From Gammaproteobacteria bacterium (lineage in GTDB: Bacteria; Pseudomonadota; Gammaproteobacteria; Steroidobacterales; GCA-2729495): a stretch of DNA of 64,000 nucleotides. Below, one piece after another: positions 1-10,100 of the stretch. How positions within the stretch are numbered: the first letter of the stretch is position 1; each line of letters begins with the position of its first letter. The translations under genes and the position numbers were made by a program. The DNA lies in NCBI GenBank assembly GCA_021773815.1, contig JAJFJS010000026.1, positions 68,693 to 132,692 of the forward strand, in the 5' to 3' direction. Under the pieces are notes generated by a model. It did no database searches, had not been told where the DNA came from, and was given only the letters and a program-made list of their open reading frames with translations.

Positions 1-173
1 GCAAAAATAAGTTCGAGCACCTCGACGACGAACTCCATCGGCGTGTAATCGTCATTCAACAACACGACCCGATACAGTGGTGGCTTCTTTGTCTTCGGGT
101 GCGCCTCTTCGACGGCGAGCCCATGATCCTGATCAGGCCGAATATCGAAATCCTTGTCGTTATCGTTACCCAT
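1..173 (-). CDS. clpS: ClpS adaptor protein, 5' part only (runs off window)
   Basis: The first 57 codons of a minus-strand gene are present and the rest lies left of the window. The translation starts [18 protein letters not shown] and continues into [20 protein letters not shown], which is the ClpS core signature. ClpS delivers N-end-rule substrates to the ClpAP protease in the cytoplasm, and clpA usually follows it. The acidic, flexible N-terminus before the PPLYRV motif is normal for the family. The ATG is preceded by a GAGG-type ribosome binding site (gaggcaATG). It is divergent from gspC. It is absent from the ORF track because it is cut by the window edge. The identification rests on the motif alone. 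Confidence 0.9.
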   Translation of the reverse strand, partial: MGNDNDKDFDIRPDQDHGLAVEEAHPKTKKPPLYRVVLLNDDYTPMEFVVEVLELIF

Positions 174-558
174 TGCCTCGACGCAAGTACCAACACCATT
201 AATGTTCAATACCATACTACAACTGACTTCGTGCATTCAGCCGCCGGTCGCCGGTGCTGCAACCCGACATGACCGCCATAACCGACAGCGTAGCAACGAG
301 GTCCGCCGCGGTCCGTGCGCTCGCGCACACGATCGGCGGCACCATGGGCTGCCGCCGCCGATCGGGGCAGCGGGCCGGCTCGAATCGGGCCAAACTTACG
401 AACCCCGTCACAAAAATTTTCTAGATACATGCTTTTAAAAGGAATTTACCCTTAACCGGATGCCCCTAATTATGCTACTTTTCGGACCACGACGGCGCCC
501 TGCACCGCGCCGGGGGTCTACAATTGTCAGTTTCACGCCACACCGATAGAGTTCGTTA
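174..558. other. Divergent intergenic region between clpS and gspC
   Basis: About 385 bases lie between two divergent genes, so promoters for both should be here. An AT-rich patch around 410-475 contains a weak sigma-70-like pair (TTTACC, 17 bases, AATTAT) pointing towards gspC. A TACAAT hexamer nearer the gene has no convincing -35 partner. The short ORFs listed here (154-438 plus, 206-430 and 217-411 minus) overlap each other in several frames and resemble no family I know. No hairpin terminator or RNA gene was seen. Confidence 0.5.
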
Positions 559-1470
559 GTGAACATGCCCGATCTTATGTCGCGCTGGAGCCAGCAGACG
601 CCGGAGCAATTGCTGGCCAGGGCGAGTCAGCGCCTGCCGTTCTGGGTCTCGTTGACGTTCGTGATCCTGATTGGCTATTACCTCGCCCGGATCGTCTGGC
701 TGCTGTACCCGGCAGCCGATGATGCGGCCTGGTCGCCACCGCCGCCGGTGAACCGCCCGGCCACTCAGCCCGCCGCGGACGCGGCTTTCCGGACGATCGT
801 CGCCGCGCATCTGTTCGGCATGGCCAACGCCGACGCGGCGCCGGCCGTCGTCGAGGAGACCGACGATGCGCCCGATACGCGACTGAACCTGAAACTGCGC
901 GCGACCGTCAGCGCCTCCGACCAGTCCGTTGCCCATGCGATCATCGCCGACAACGCCGGCAAGGAAAACGTCTATTTCGTCCGTGATTCGATTCCGGGCG
1001 GCGCGACGCTGCACCGGGTGCACGCTGACCGCGTGATCCTGAACCGCGGCGGCGTACTCGAGGCATTGCGTCTGCCCCGCGAATTCGACGGCAGCACCGG
1101 ATCCGGCATTCGCCGCTCGGCGGCACCACCCGCCCGCGCGCCTGACATGCAGCAGCTGATCACCGAAAATGCGGCCAATTTCACCGAAATCATTCGTCCG
1201 CAGCCGTTCATGCCCAACGGTCAACTCAAGGGCTATCGCGTATTCCCGGGACGGAATCGCCAGCAGTTCATCGCCTTGGGCCTCAGACCTGGGGATTTGG
1301 TCACAGAGATCAACGGCATTGCACTGAATAATCCTGCCGAGGGCATGGAGATCTTCCGCACGCTGTCGGATTCCTCCCAGGTTGCTATCACGATCGAACG
1401 AAACGGGCAGCAACAGTCCCTGACCCTGGATGCGAGCAAGCTGGCCGAACTGGGCAACACGACACGATGA
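559..1470 (+). CDS. gspC: Type II secretion system protein GspC
   Basis: This is the inner-membrane clamp protein of the type II secretion system, which links the inner-membrane platform to the secretin GspD. A short cytoplasmic N-terminus is followed by one membrane segment (around residues 28-48, FWVSLTFVILIGYYLA), a proline-rich linker, the periplasmic HR domain (around 70-180) and a C-terminal PDZ domain (around 215-300, with GLRPGDLVTEINGI). The length of 303 residues is typical. Translation may begin at GTG 559 or at the ATG two codons later (565). It overlaps gspD by four bases (ATGA), so the two are probably translationally coupled. Confidence 0.9.
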   Translation: MNMPDLMSRWSQQTPEQLLARASQRLPFWVSLTFVILIGYYLARIVWLLYPAADDAAWSPPPPVNRPATQPAADAAFRTIVAAHLFGMANADAAPAVVEETDDAPDTRLNLKLRATVSASDQSVAHAIIADNAGKENVYFVRDSIPGGATLHRVHADRVILNRGGVLEALRLPREFDGSTGSGIRRSAAPPARAPDMQQLITENAANFTEIIRPQPFMPNGQLKGYRVFPGRNRQQFIALGLRPGDLVTEINGIALNNPAEGMEIFRTLSDSSQVAITIERNGQQQSLTLDASKLAELGNTTR

Positions 1471-3446
1471 GCACACGAGCATTCCTGGCGCGATTCCGAT
1501 TACGCGGCCGCGCCGCGCCGGCCGCGATCGCAGTGCTCGCCGTCGGGCTGTTGCTGGCATGGCAGGCCGGCGCTCAGGAAGCGACGATTACCCCGAACTA
1601 CAAGGATGCCGATATCCGCCAGGTCATCGAGGCCGTCGGCGAGGTCACGGGCAAAAACTTCGTCCTCGACCCGCGCGTCAAGGCCCAGGTGACGATGCTC
1701 TCCTCGTCGCCGATGACGCCCGAGGCATTCTACGAAACCTTTCTGTCAATCCTGCAGGTTTACGGCTTTGTCGCCGTCACCTCCGGCGACGTGATCAAGA
1801 TCCTGCCGGACGCCAACGCCCGCCAGATGCCCGATGAGGCCGGCGGCGGCACGCCCGATCTGCGCCGTGACGATATCGTCACACAGGTCATCGAGATTCG
1901 TAACGTCGCGGCCGCACAGCTCGTGCCGATCCTGCGTCCGCTGATTCCCCAGTACGGCCATCTCGCGGCTCACCCGGCCTCGAACATGCTGATCATCTCC
2001 GACCGCGCCGCCAACGTGGAGAGAATGATCCGCATCATTCGCCGCATCGATCAGGCCGGCGACGAGGATTTCGACGTCGTTCGTCTCGAACACGCATCGG
2101 CTGCGGAAATCGTCCGCGTGCTGACATCGCTGAACCAGGGCGCGCGGACCGAAGCCGGCACGGCGGCGCCGACCGTCGTCGCGGACGACCGGACCAACAG
2201 CGTTCTGATCGGCGGCGAGAAAGCCAGACGACTGCGCATTCGTGCGCTGATTACCCATCTCGACACGCCACTCGAAGACGGCGGCGATACGCGCGTGCGC
2301 TACCTGCGCTATGCCGATGCCGAGGAACTCGCGACCAAACTGCAGACGCAGTACCAGAAAACGGCGGCAGCGCCCGGCAACCCGAATGAAACCGGCGACA
2401 TCATGATCTGGGCGGATATTCCGACCAATGCGCTGGTCATCACGGCACCGCCGAAAACCATGCGTTCGATGGAACAGGTCATCGACAAACTCGATATCCG
2501 GCGACTGCAGGTGCTGCTCGAGACGATCATCGTCGAGGTGTCGGCCGAGAAAGCCGCCGATCTCGGCGTGACCTGGGCGGTCGGCGACGCCGACCTGGAG
2601 AACGCGATCGGCGTGACGCAGTTCGACGGGGTGACCGGCGTCACCGGACTGGGCGGCGCTATTCTGAACGACTCGACGAACGTCGCGCTGAACAACGGCA
2701 TCAGCCTGGGACTCGGTCGACTTTCCAATTCGGGGCTGAGCTTCGTCGCCATTATCGAGGCGCTCGAAGCCGATACGAATACGAACATCATGGGTACGCC
2801 GATCCTGACGACGCTCGATAACGAAGAGGCCGAGATTCGCGTCGGCCAGGAAGTCCCTTTCGTCACCGGCAGCTTTACGAATACCGGCACATCGGGCAGT
2901 TCGATCAACCCGTTCCAGACCGTCGAACGCGAGCAGGTCGGTCTGACACTGAAAATAACGCCGCAGATCAACGAAGGCAACGCGGTCCGACTGAACATCG
3001 AACAGGAACTCTCATCTGTATCGGAAAGCACGCAGGCCGTCGACCTGATCACCAACAATCGTAATATCAACACAGCGGTCATCGTCGAGGACGGCGGCAC
3101 GCTGGTTATCGGTGGACTGATCCGGGAAGACCAGCGAGAGAAGGAGCAGCGCGTGCCTTTGCTCGGCAGTATTCCGTTGCTCGGCGCCCTCTTCCGGTCG
3201 ACGAGTACGCAGACGGTCAAGGTCAACCTGATGTTCTTCATCCGGCCGACGATCCTGCGCGACAACGTGCAGACCGCCTTCGAAACCAACCAGAAGTACA
3301 ACTATATCCGCGACCTGCAGCAGGGCCAGGAGAACTCCGCGCAACTGCTGCCGGAACTGGCGCCGCGACGCACGGAACCCGAACCGGCAATTATTGACCT
3401 GCGCCTGCCCCCGGCAACGGAACCGGCGGATACCCCGGAAGACTGA
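1467..3446 (+). CDS. gspD: Type II secretion system secretin GspD
   Basis: This is the outer-membrane secretin that forms the exit channel for folded exoproteins. The N-terminus has a signal peptide (hydrophobic stretch AAIAVLAVGLLLAWQAGA). Next come the N0 domain (starting NYKDADIRQVIEAVGEVTG), the N1-N3 repeats (NMLIISDRAANVERM, TNSVLIGGEKARRLRIR and TNALVITAPPKTM), and the secretin core with its VGQEVPFVTGSF and VGLTLKITPQI signatures. After the core the tail continues with DLQQGQENSAQ and a proline-rich end, possibly a short S-domain-like region for a pilotin. The 659-residue length fits. gspE follows after three bases. Confidence 0.95.
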   Translation: MSTRAFLARFRLRGRAAPAAIAVLAVGLLLAWQAGAQEATITPNYKDADIRQVIEAVGEVTGKNFVLDPRVKAQVTMLSSSPMTPEAFYETFLSILQVYGFVAVTSGDVIKILPDANARQMPDEAGGGTPDLRRDDIVTQVIEIRNVAAAQLVPILRPLIPQYGHLAAHPASNMLIISDRAANVERMIRIIRRIDQAGDEDFDVVRLEHASAAEIVRVLTSLNQGARTEAGTAAPTVVADDRTNSVLIGGEKARRLRIRALITHLDTPLEDGGDTRVRYLRYADAEELATKLQTQYQKTAAAPGNPNETGDIMIWADIPTNALVITAPPKTMRSMEQVIDKLDIRRLQVLLETIIVEVSAEKAADLGVTWAVGDADLENAIGVTQFDGVTGVTGLGGAILNDSTNVALNNGISLGLGRLSNSGLSFVAIIEALEADTNTNIMGTPILTTLDNEEAEIRVGQEVPFVTGSFTNTGTSGSSINPFQTVEREQVGLTLKITPQINEGNAVRLNIEQELSSVSESTQAVDLITNNRNINTAVIVEDGGTLVIGGLIREDQREKEQRVPLLGSIPLLGALFRSTSTQTVKVNLMFFIRPTILRDNVQTAFETNQKYNYIRDLQQGQENSAQLLPELAPRRTEPEPAIIDLRLPPATEPADTPED

Positions 3447-3449
3447 TCG

Positions 3450-4991
3450 ATGGCGATCACGGCCCTGCCCCCGGAAGAACTGCCGCTCGATGAAACGCTG
3501 GCCGCCGACGCCGGCGAGACCCCGGAAGGCCATCGACTGCTGCCCTTCTCGTTCGCCAATCGTCACGGCCTGCTCGTCCACGGCTACGAGGACGGCCACG
3601 CGTTGACGCTCGCGCGTAACGATGCGACCCCGGCCAGCCTTTCGGAGACGCGCCGCTTCATCGACTGCCCGCTCCGTATTGAAGTCGTGACGCCCGCGCA
3701 GTTCGATGCCCGCATTACCGAGTTCTACGAACGGGAATCGAAATCGAAGATCACGATGGTCGACGGTCTCGGCGATGACGACCTGTTTCGCGCCGCCCAG
3801 GATCTGCCCGAGCCTTCCGACCTGCTGGAGAGCGATGACGATGCACCGATCATCCGGCTGATCAATGCAGTCCTGACCTCGGCAGTCAAAGACAACGCCT
3901 CGGATATTCACGTTGAGCCGTTCGAGAACCGGCTCGTCGTTCGGTTTCGCATCGACGGCATACTGCGCGAGGTGCTGCAGACACGCCGCGCGGTCGCGCC
4001 ACTGATCGTATCGCGCATCAAGGTCATGTCGAAACTGGATATCGCCGAGAAGCGCCTGCCGCAGGACGGGCGTATCTCATTGCGTATCGCCGGCCGCGCC
4101 GTCGATGTCCGCGTCTCGACGATGCCGTCGGGCCACGGCGAACGCGTCGTGCTCCGGCTGCTGGACAAGCACGCCGGGCGTCTCGACCTGGCGCAACTCG
4201 GCATGTCGTCCGATGCGCAACAGGCTGTCGATGCAATGATTCACCGGCCGCACGGCATCATCCTGGTCACGGGCCCGACGGGCTCGGGCAAGACGACAAC
4301 GCTGTATGCAGCGCTCGAGCGCATCAATGATCATTCGCGCAATATCATGACCGTCGAGGACCCGATCGAGTACTACATCGACGGTATCGGCCAGTCGCAG
4401 GTGAATACGAAAGTCGAGATGACGTTCGCGCGCGGACTCCGCGCAATCCTGCGGCAGGATCCGGACGTCGTGATGGTCGGCGAGATTCGCGACCTCGAGA
4501 CCGCCGAGATCGCGGTGCAGGCGAGCCTGACGGGACACCTCGTGCTGTCGACGCTGCACACGAACACGGCGGTCGGTGCGGTCACGCGGCTCCGGGATAT
4601 GGGCGTGGAACCCTTTCTGCTGTCCTCCAGCCTGATGGGCGTCGTGGCCCAGCGCTTGGTGCGGGTGCTCGATCCGGCAACCCGCCAGGCCCATGCAGCG
4701 CTGGAATTCGAATGCCGGGAAATCGGCGCCGACCCCACCGATCCGCCGACGCTGTACCGACCGCCCGAAGACGCTCCGCTCGACGAGGGCTTCAAGGGTC
4801 GCAGCGGTATCTACGAAGTCATCGCCATCGACGACGAGTTCCGCACGATGGTTCACGACGGCGCCAGCGAACACCTGCTCGAACAATACGCCCGTACCCG
4901 CAGTCCGAGCATCCGCGAGGACGGCATGCGCCAGGTCCTCAACGGCACGACGACGCTCGAGGAAGTACTGCGCGTAACCCGGGCGGACTGA
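3450..4991 (+). CDS. gspE: Type II secretion system ATPase GspE (without zinc tetracysteine motif)
   Basis: This is the cytoplasmic hexameric ATPase that powers pseudopilus assembly. The N1E/N2E region (residues 1-130) is followed by the RecA-like motor with Walker A GPTGSGKTTTLYAALE (about 270), Asp box MTVEDPIEYYIDGIGQSQV, Walker B DVVMVGEIRDLETAEIA and the His box TGHLVLSTLHTN. In most GspE proteins the next region carries a CxxC-CxxC zinc module. Here the corresponding segments read RVLDPATRQ and YRPPEDAPLDEGFKGR, so those cysteines are missing. The length (513) and all nucleotide-binding motifs are otherwise normal. It lies three bases after gspD, and gspF follows after 13 bases. Confidence 0.95.
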   Translation: MAITALPPEELPLDETLAADAGETPEGHRLLPFSFANRHGLLVHGYEDGHALTLARNDATPASLSETRRFIDCPLRIEVVTPAQFDARITEFYERESKSKITMVDGLGDDDLFRAAQDLPEPSDLLESDDDAPIIRLINAVLTSAVKDNASDIHVEPFENRLVVRFRIDGILREVLQTRRAVAPLIVSRIKVMSKLDIAEKRLPQDGRISLRIAGRAVDVRVSTMPSGHGERVVLRLLDKHAGRLDLAQLGMSSDAQQAVDAMIHRPHGIILVTGPTGSGKTTTLYAALERINDHSRNIMTVEDPIEYYIDGIGQSQVNTKVEMTFARGLRAILRQDPDVVMVGEIRDLETAEIAVQASLTGHLVLSTLHTNTAVGAVTRLRDMGVEPFLLSSSLMGVVAQRLVRVLDPATRQAHAALEFECREIGADPTDPPTLYRPPEDAPLDEGFKGRSGIYEVIAIDDEFRTMVHDGASEHLLEQYARTRSPSIREDGMRQVLNGTTTLEEVLRVTRAD

Positions 4992-5004
4992 CCGACACTG
5001 ACCG

Positions 5005-6219
5005 ATGGGCGCCTTTGAATACACGGCGATCGATCCGCACGGCAAGGAACGCAAGGGCGTCATCGAGGGCGACACGCCCCGCCGCGTCCGCCAGCAACTC
5101 CGCGACCGGCAACTGATCCCGCTTTCCGTCACGGAAATCGCCGAACGCGAATCGACCCGTCAACAGTCCTTCACGTTCAGGCACAGCATGAAACCCGCCG
5201 ACCTGGCGTTGATCACGCGCCAGATCGCCACGCTCGTACATTCATCAATGCCCATCGAGGAAGCGCTCACCGCGGTCGGAGAACAGTCCGACATTCCCAG
5301 GATCAAGAGCATCATCATGGGCGTGCGCGCGAAGGTCATGGAAGGCCATTCGCTGGCCGAGGGCCTGACCGATTTCCCCCGCGCATTTCCGCAGTTGTAT
5401 CGCGCCACGGTCGCGGCCGGCGAACAGTCGGGGCATCTGGACGCCGTGCTCGAACGACTCGCCGAGTACACCGAGGGCCGGCAGGAACTGCGCCAGAAGA
5501 TCCTGAATGCGATGATCTACCCGATCGTGCTGACGCTGCTGGCCCTGTCGATCGTCACGCTGATGCTCGTCTATGTCGTGCCGAAAGTTGTCGGCGTCTT
5601 TGCCAATACGGGTCAGGATCTGCCGGGCCTGACGACGGCGCTAATCGCGCTCAGCGACTTCCTGCGTGACTACGGCATCTTTGTCGGCATCGCCGTCGGT
5701 ATCGGCATCTGGTTCGCCTACCGACTGCTGAAAAAACCCGGCCCCCGCAGCGCCCGCGATCGCCTGCTGCTGCGCCTGCCCGTCATCGGCCGTCTCGTGC
5801 GCGGTATCAATACGGCCCGTTTCACGCGGACCCTGAGTATCCTGACGGGCAGCGGCGTACCGGTACTCGATTCGCTGCAGATTTCCGGTGCGGTCATCAC
5901 CAATTTACCGATGCACGATGCCGTGCAGGCGGCCGCCGCGCGCGTTCGCGAAGGCGCCGCCATCGGCAAATCGCTGGCCGAGAGCGGCCATTTCCCGCCG
6001 ATCTGCATTCACCTGATCTCCAGCGGTGAGGCCAGCGGCAAACTGGACGCGATGCTCGATCGCGCCGCTCAGAACCAGGAACGCGAGGTCGACGGATTGA
6101 TCGCAGCCCTGCTCGGCATCCTGGAACCCGCATTAATCGTGGGCATGGGTGTCGTTGTACTGATTATCGTGCTGGCGATCCTGCTGCCGATCTTCGAGTT
6201 GAACCAACTCGTTAAGTAA
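5005..6219 (+). CDS. gspF: Type II secretion inner-membrane platform protein GspF
   Basis: This is the polytopic platform protein that couples GspE to pseudopilin assembly. It starts with the family-typical MGAFEYTAIDPHGKERKGVIEGDTPRRVRQQL and has two repeated cytoplasmic helical domains (about 70-170 and 270-370). Membrane segments lie near 170-190 (IVLTLLALSIVTLMLVYVV), 220-240 and at the C-terminus (ALIVGMGVVVLIIVLAILLPIF). The length of 404 residues is standard. It is the last gsp gene here: the following genes are unrelated, so gspG-M must lie elsewhere if the system is complete. Confidence 0.95.
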   Translation: MGAFEYTAIDPHGKERKGVIEGDTPRRVRQQLRDRQLIPLSVTEIAERESTRQQSFTFRHSMKPADLALITRQIATLVHSSMPIEEALTAVGEQSDIPRIKSIIMGVRAKVMEGHSLAEGLTDFPRAFPQLYRATVAAGEQSGHLDAVLERLAEYTEGRQELRQKILNAMIYPIVLTLLALSIVTLMLVYVVPKVVGVFANTGQDLPGLTTALIALSDFLRDYGIFVGIAVGIGIWFAYRLLKKPGPRSARDRLLLRLPVIGRLVRGINTARFTRTLSILTGSGVPVLDSLQISGAVITNLPMHDAVQAAAARVREGAAIGKSLAESGHFPPICIHLISSGEASGKLDAMLDRAAQNQEREVDGLIAALLGILEPALIVGMGVVVLIIVLAILLPIFELNQLVK

Positions 6220-6356
6220 GCCTCGGCGGGCGAAAATGTGGCTCCCGTCACGATTTTTGAATTCCCCGATTGCCATCGAAAATAGATCGTCTTATAAGCC
6301 ATTACTGATGTTTCTTTAGACATAAGTTTTGGCTGCAAGCGACGAGGAATCTTTCG

Positions 6357-6656
6357 ATGATTGGAAACAATGAAGCGATCGATGATTTCGATGATAGCGA
6401 TGACTTCGATGATAATGATGACTTTGACAGCGGCGATGACAGCGAAGATGTCGAGCCGGGCAAAGGCAACGTAGGCGAGTTATCGGTAGAACTCAACATC
6501 GATGATCTGATCGCGGAACTCGAAGCGGAGAGCGGCACGTGCGCCCATAGTGGCAACGAAACGCCCCGCAAGCGGCTCGAGCGATTGCTGGAAGAACGGC
6601 GTATCGCGCGGGAACTCGACGACATCGACGAATTTGCGCTGGATATGCTGGACTGA
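6357..6656 (+). CDS. Small acidic protein, PA3496 family-like
   Basis: This is a 99-residue protein with an extremely acidic N-terminal half built from DDFDD-like units (DDFDDSDDFDDNDDFD) and a basic, helical C-terminus (RKRLERLLEERRIARELDDIDE). That C-terminus resembles the small proteins annotated as 'PA3496 family putative envelope integrity protein'. I recognise the similarity from the tail only, and the function is not established. A GAGGAA ribosome binding site lies about nine bases before the ATG. It stands alone, 137 bases after gspF on the same strand. No signal peptide or membrane segment is visible. Confidence 0.65.
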   Translation: MIGNNEAIDDFDDSDDFDDNDDFDSGDDSEDVEPGKGNVGELSVELNIDDLIAELEAESGTCAHSGNETPRKRLERLLEERRIARELDDIDEFALDMLD

Positions 6657-6778
6657 TCCATCCCCGGCTGCCGGATCAGCCGGTCTCGTGCGGCGACCGA
6701 ACGGCACCCGCACCACGGTGTCACCCATCCGCCCGGCTGATGGACCGCATCCGTGGCATCGACGCCGTGACCGGTGGC

Positions 6779-7009
6779 TCAGATATCCCGTCGCGATTTC
6801 CGGATATGTGCGATCGTCAACGCAACGATACCGGCCACACAGATCAGCCCCGCAACAAGGCTCGCAGTCGCATTACGCCTGATGACGTCGATATCGGCGC
6901 CGGGTTCCGCGGCGATACCGTTCCATTGAAAGAACAGCCAGAAACTGTAAACGCCCGTCACGACAAAAAGGCCGGTCAATACCCAGTACGTTTGAGTTCG
7001 CTTCAGCAC
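6779..7009 (-). CDS. Small two-helix membrane protein of unknown function
   Basis: This is a 76-residue protein with a GTG start preceded by a purine-rich ribosome binding site (gcaggagcagggtcc). Two hydrophobic segments are visible: YWVLTGLFVVTGVYSFWLFF (around 8-27) and SLVAGLICVAGIVALTIAHI (around 49-68). A short polar loop separates them and the tail is basic (RKSRRDI). It lies 157 bases downstream of dnaE2 on the same strand. A TATAGT hexamer in the gap could belong to a separate promoter. I do not recognise the family. The membrane pattern and ribosome binding site support a real gene, while the overlapping plus-strand ORFs look like shadows. Confidence 0.6.
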   Translation of the reverse strand: MLKRTQTYWVLTGLFVVTGVYSFWLFFQWNGIAAEPGADIDVIRRNATASLVAGLICVAGIVALTIAHIRKSRRDI

Positions 7010-7166
7010 GGACCCTGCTCCTGCTGCAGTTCACAGACTGAACCGATGCAGAACTATACCAAATCTGCGCGACCCGTCCTCACGATCTTTCGTTGCATGA
7101 CACGGTAATCGCTGCCTGCGGACAGAATCGACAGTGCGGCGACACGCGTATCCGCGGCCGGGAGGA

Positions 7167-10100
7167 TCAGCGAAAGCTGCGGCTGTGCACCGTCAGCCGA
7201 CCGAGCAAACGGCTGTGGTCAGTCAGCCGGTCTGCGATGACATGCAGGACCTCGCCCTGCCGCTGGATACGGCCGGTGACACCGAGTAGCCTGGACTCGA
7301 GCAGCGTTCGACGCTGGCGCAGGGCGACACGCTCCCAGACGATGAGATTGATATAACCGGTCTCGTCTTCGAGCGTGATGAAGAAGACGCCTTTTGCGCT
7401 GCCGGGTCGTTGCCGCGTGATGACGATCCCGGCCGCTTCGATCGGCGTCTCGCCGGGAGCCGTGGCAACCTCGGCCGCACTCAGGATATGCCGCTCACTG
7501 AAGTACTCGCGCAGCAGCGCCATCGGGTGCCGCCGCAACGTAAGCCCCGTGCTGTTGTAATCGGCCGCAACATCCTGACCCTCCGTCGGGCGCCGCAACA
7601 TCGGTGCGCCTTCCCGTATGCCGACTCCCTGCAACAGGGGCAGCGGCGGTTCAATCCCCGCGATATCCCAGGCTGCCCGGTGACGATGCCCGGACACGAA
7701 ACGCAGCGCATCGGCGGCCGCCAGCGCGCGGCAATCTCCGTTGCCGATTCCGGTCCGCGTGACGAGATCCGGCACGTCGACAAAAGCCGCTTCGTGCCGT
7801 GCCCGCACCAGGCTCTGCCCTGCCGCCGCAGTCAATCCCTTGACCATGCACAGGCCGAGACGCAACGCCGGCTCGCCGTCGGCCCGGCGTTCGAGCGTGC
7901 ATACCCAGTCACTGTGGATCACATCGACCGGACGCACCTCGATACCATGCCGGCGCACCATCTGTACGAGTTGCGCCGGCGCATAAAAACCCATCGGCTG
8001 GCTGTTCAGCAGTGCACAGGTAAATGCCGCCGGTTCGTGACACTTGAGCCATGCGGAAACATAGACGAGTAATGCAAAGCTCGCCGAATGCGACTCGGGG
8101 AACCCGTACTCGCCGAAGCCCTGGATCTGGTTAAAAATCTGCCGCGCAAACGGCTCGGGGTAACCGCGCTCCCGCATGCCCGAAATCAGCCGGTCCTCGA
8201 ACAGCGCGATACCGCCGCGGCGCTTCCAGGCTGCCATCCCCCGCCGCAGCCGGTCCGCCTCGCCGGGCGTGAACCCGGCCGCGACGACGGCGAGTTGCAT
8301 GACCAGTTCCTGAAAGATCGGCACGCCGAGCGTGCGTTCGAGCACCTGGCGCACCTCTTCGCTGGGATAGGTCACGGCCTCCTCGCCATCCCGGCGGCGC
8401 AGGTACGGATGCACCATGTCGCCCTGGATCGGCCCGGGACGAATGATCGCCACCTCGATGACGAGATCGTAGTAACAACGCGGACGCAACCGCGGCAGCA
8501 TCGACATCTGTGCGCGCGACTCGATCTGAAATACGCCCATCGTGTCGGCGGCCGAGATCATGTCGTAGACGACCGGGTCTTCGGCGGGCACGTCGGCAAT
8601 TGTCAGCCGGCGCGTCCCGCGAAAAGCTTCGATCAAATCAAAACTGCGCCGGATTGCCGACAACATGCCGAGCGCGAGGATATCGACCTTGAGCAGACCC
8701 AGGTCGTCGAGATCATCCTTGTCCCACTGGATCACCGTACGTCCGGCCATCGCCGCATTCTCGACCGGCACGAGTTCGGACAACGGCCCCTGCGATATCA
8801 CGAAACCACCAACATGCTGTGACAGGTGACGCGGGAATCCGATCAGTTCACCGACGAGCACCCGGAGCCGATGGATCGATGAGCTGCCCGGGTCGAAGCC
8901 GGCCTCGGCGATCCGTGCGGCATCGAGTTCGCCACCGTCCCACCATTGCATCGAGCGGGCGATGCGCTCGACCTGCAGTTCGGCCAGACCGAGCGCCTTG
9001 CCGACGTCACGAATCGCGCTGCGCGGACGGTAACTAATGACCGTCGCCGTCAACGCCGCGCGGTGCCGGCCGTACTTCCCGTAGATGTACTGAATGACCT
9101 CCTCGCGCCGGTCGTTCTCGAAGTCGACATCGATATCGGGCGGCTCATTACGCTCTTTGGAGATGAATCTCTCGACGAGCATGGCCATGCGCGCCGGATC
9201 GACCTCGGTAATACCGAGACAGAAGCACACGGCCGAGTTGGCCGCCGAACCGCGTCCCTGGCACAGGATCCCGCGCCGGCGAGCGAAGCGGACGATATCG
9301 TGCACGGTCAGGAAATACGGCTCGTAACCGAGTTCGGCAATCAGGGTAAGTTCGTGATCGATCGTTTGCCGCACGCGGGCCGCGACGCCATTCGGCCACC
9401 GGCGTTCGATCCCCCGTTCTGTCAGAACCCGCAGCCAGCTCGTCGGCGTATGGTCGGCGGGCACGAGTTCATGCGGGTATTCGTAGCGCAATTCATCGAG
9501 CGAGAAATCGATACGTCGCGCGATGTCGACCGATGCCCGCAACAAGGCCGCGGGATACAGGCCGGCGAGCACGGCCCGGTCACGCAGATGCCGTTCGCCG
9601 TTCGGGTACAGCGCATAACCACCCCGGTCCACGGTCGTCCCGAGCCTGATGGCCGTCAGCGTATCCTGTAACGCGCGCCGCCCCCGCACATGCATGTGCA
9701 CGTCACCGGCAGCAACCAGCGGCAACCTCGCTGCGGCGCCGATGCGACGCAATGTTGCCAGGCGCTGGCCGTCGTCGCCGGCCGACAATAACTCGACCGC
9801 GATCCAGGCCCGGGCGGGAAAGTGCGCCGTGAACCAGCCGGCATCGGCCGTCGCGGGTGCCGCACCGGGGATCCACAGCGCGAGACACGCTTCGAGACCC
9901 TGCGCACAGCGCTCGCGCGTCAGCCGATACTCACCCTTCGGGGCGGCGCGCCGCCCGTCCGTAATCAACCGGCAAAGCTGCCCGTAGCCACGCCGGTTCT
10001 GCGCCAGCAGGACCAACCGCAAGCCGTCAGCGAGCCGGAATTCGCTGCCGATGATCAATTGCAGGTCCAGTCCTTTTGTCGCCGTATGCGCGCGAACGAC

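Noticed and set aside
2309-5132. Long minus-strand ORFs (330 and 351 codons) opposite gspD and gspE
   Set aside because: They lie antisense to well-supported gsp genes, show repetitive Arg/Ser or Asp/Arg-rich composition and no family motif. High GC makes such open antisense frames common.
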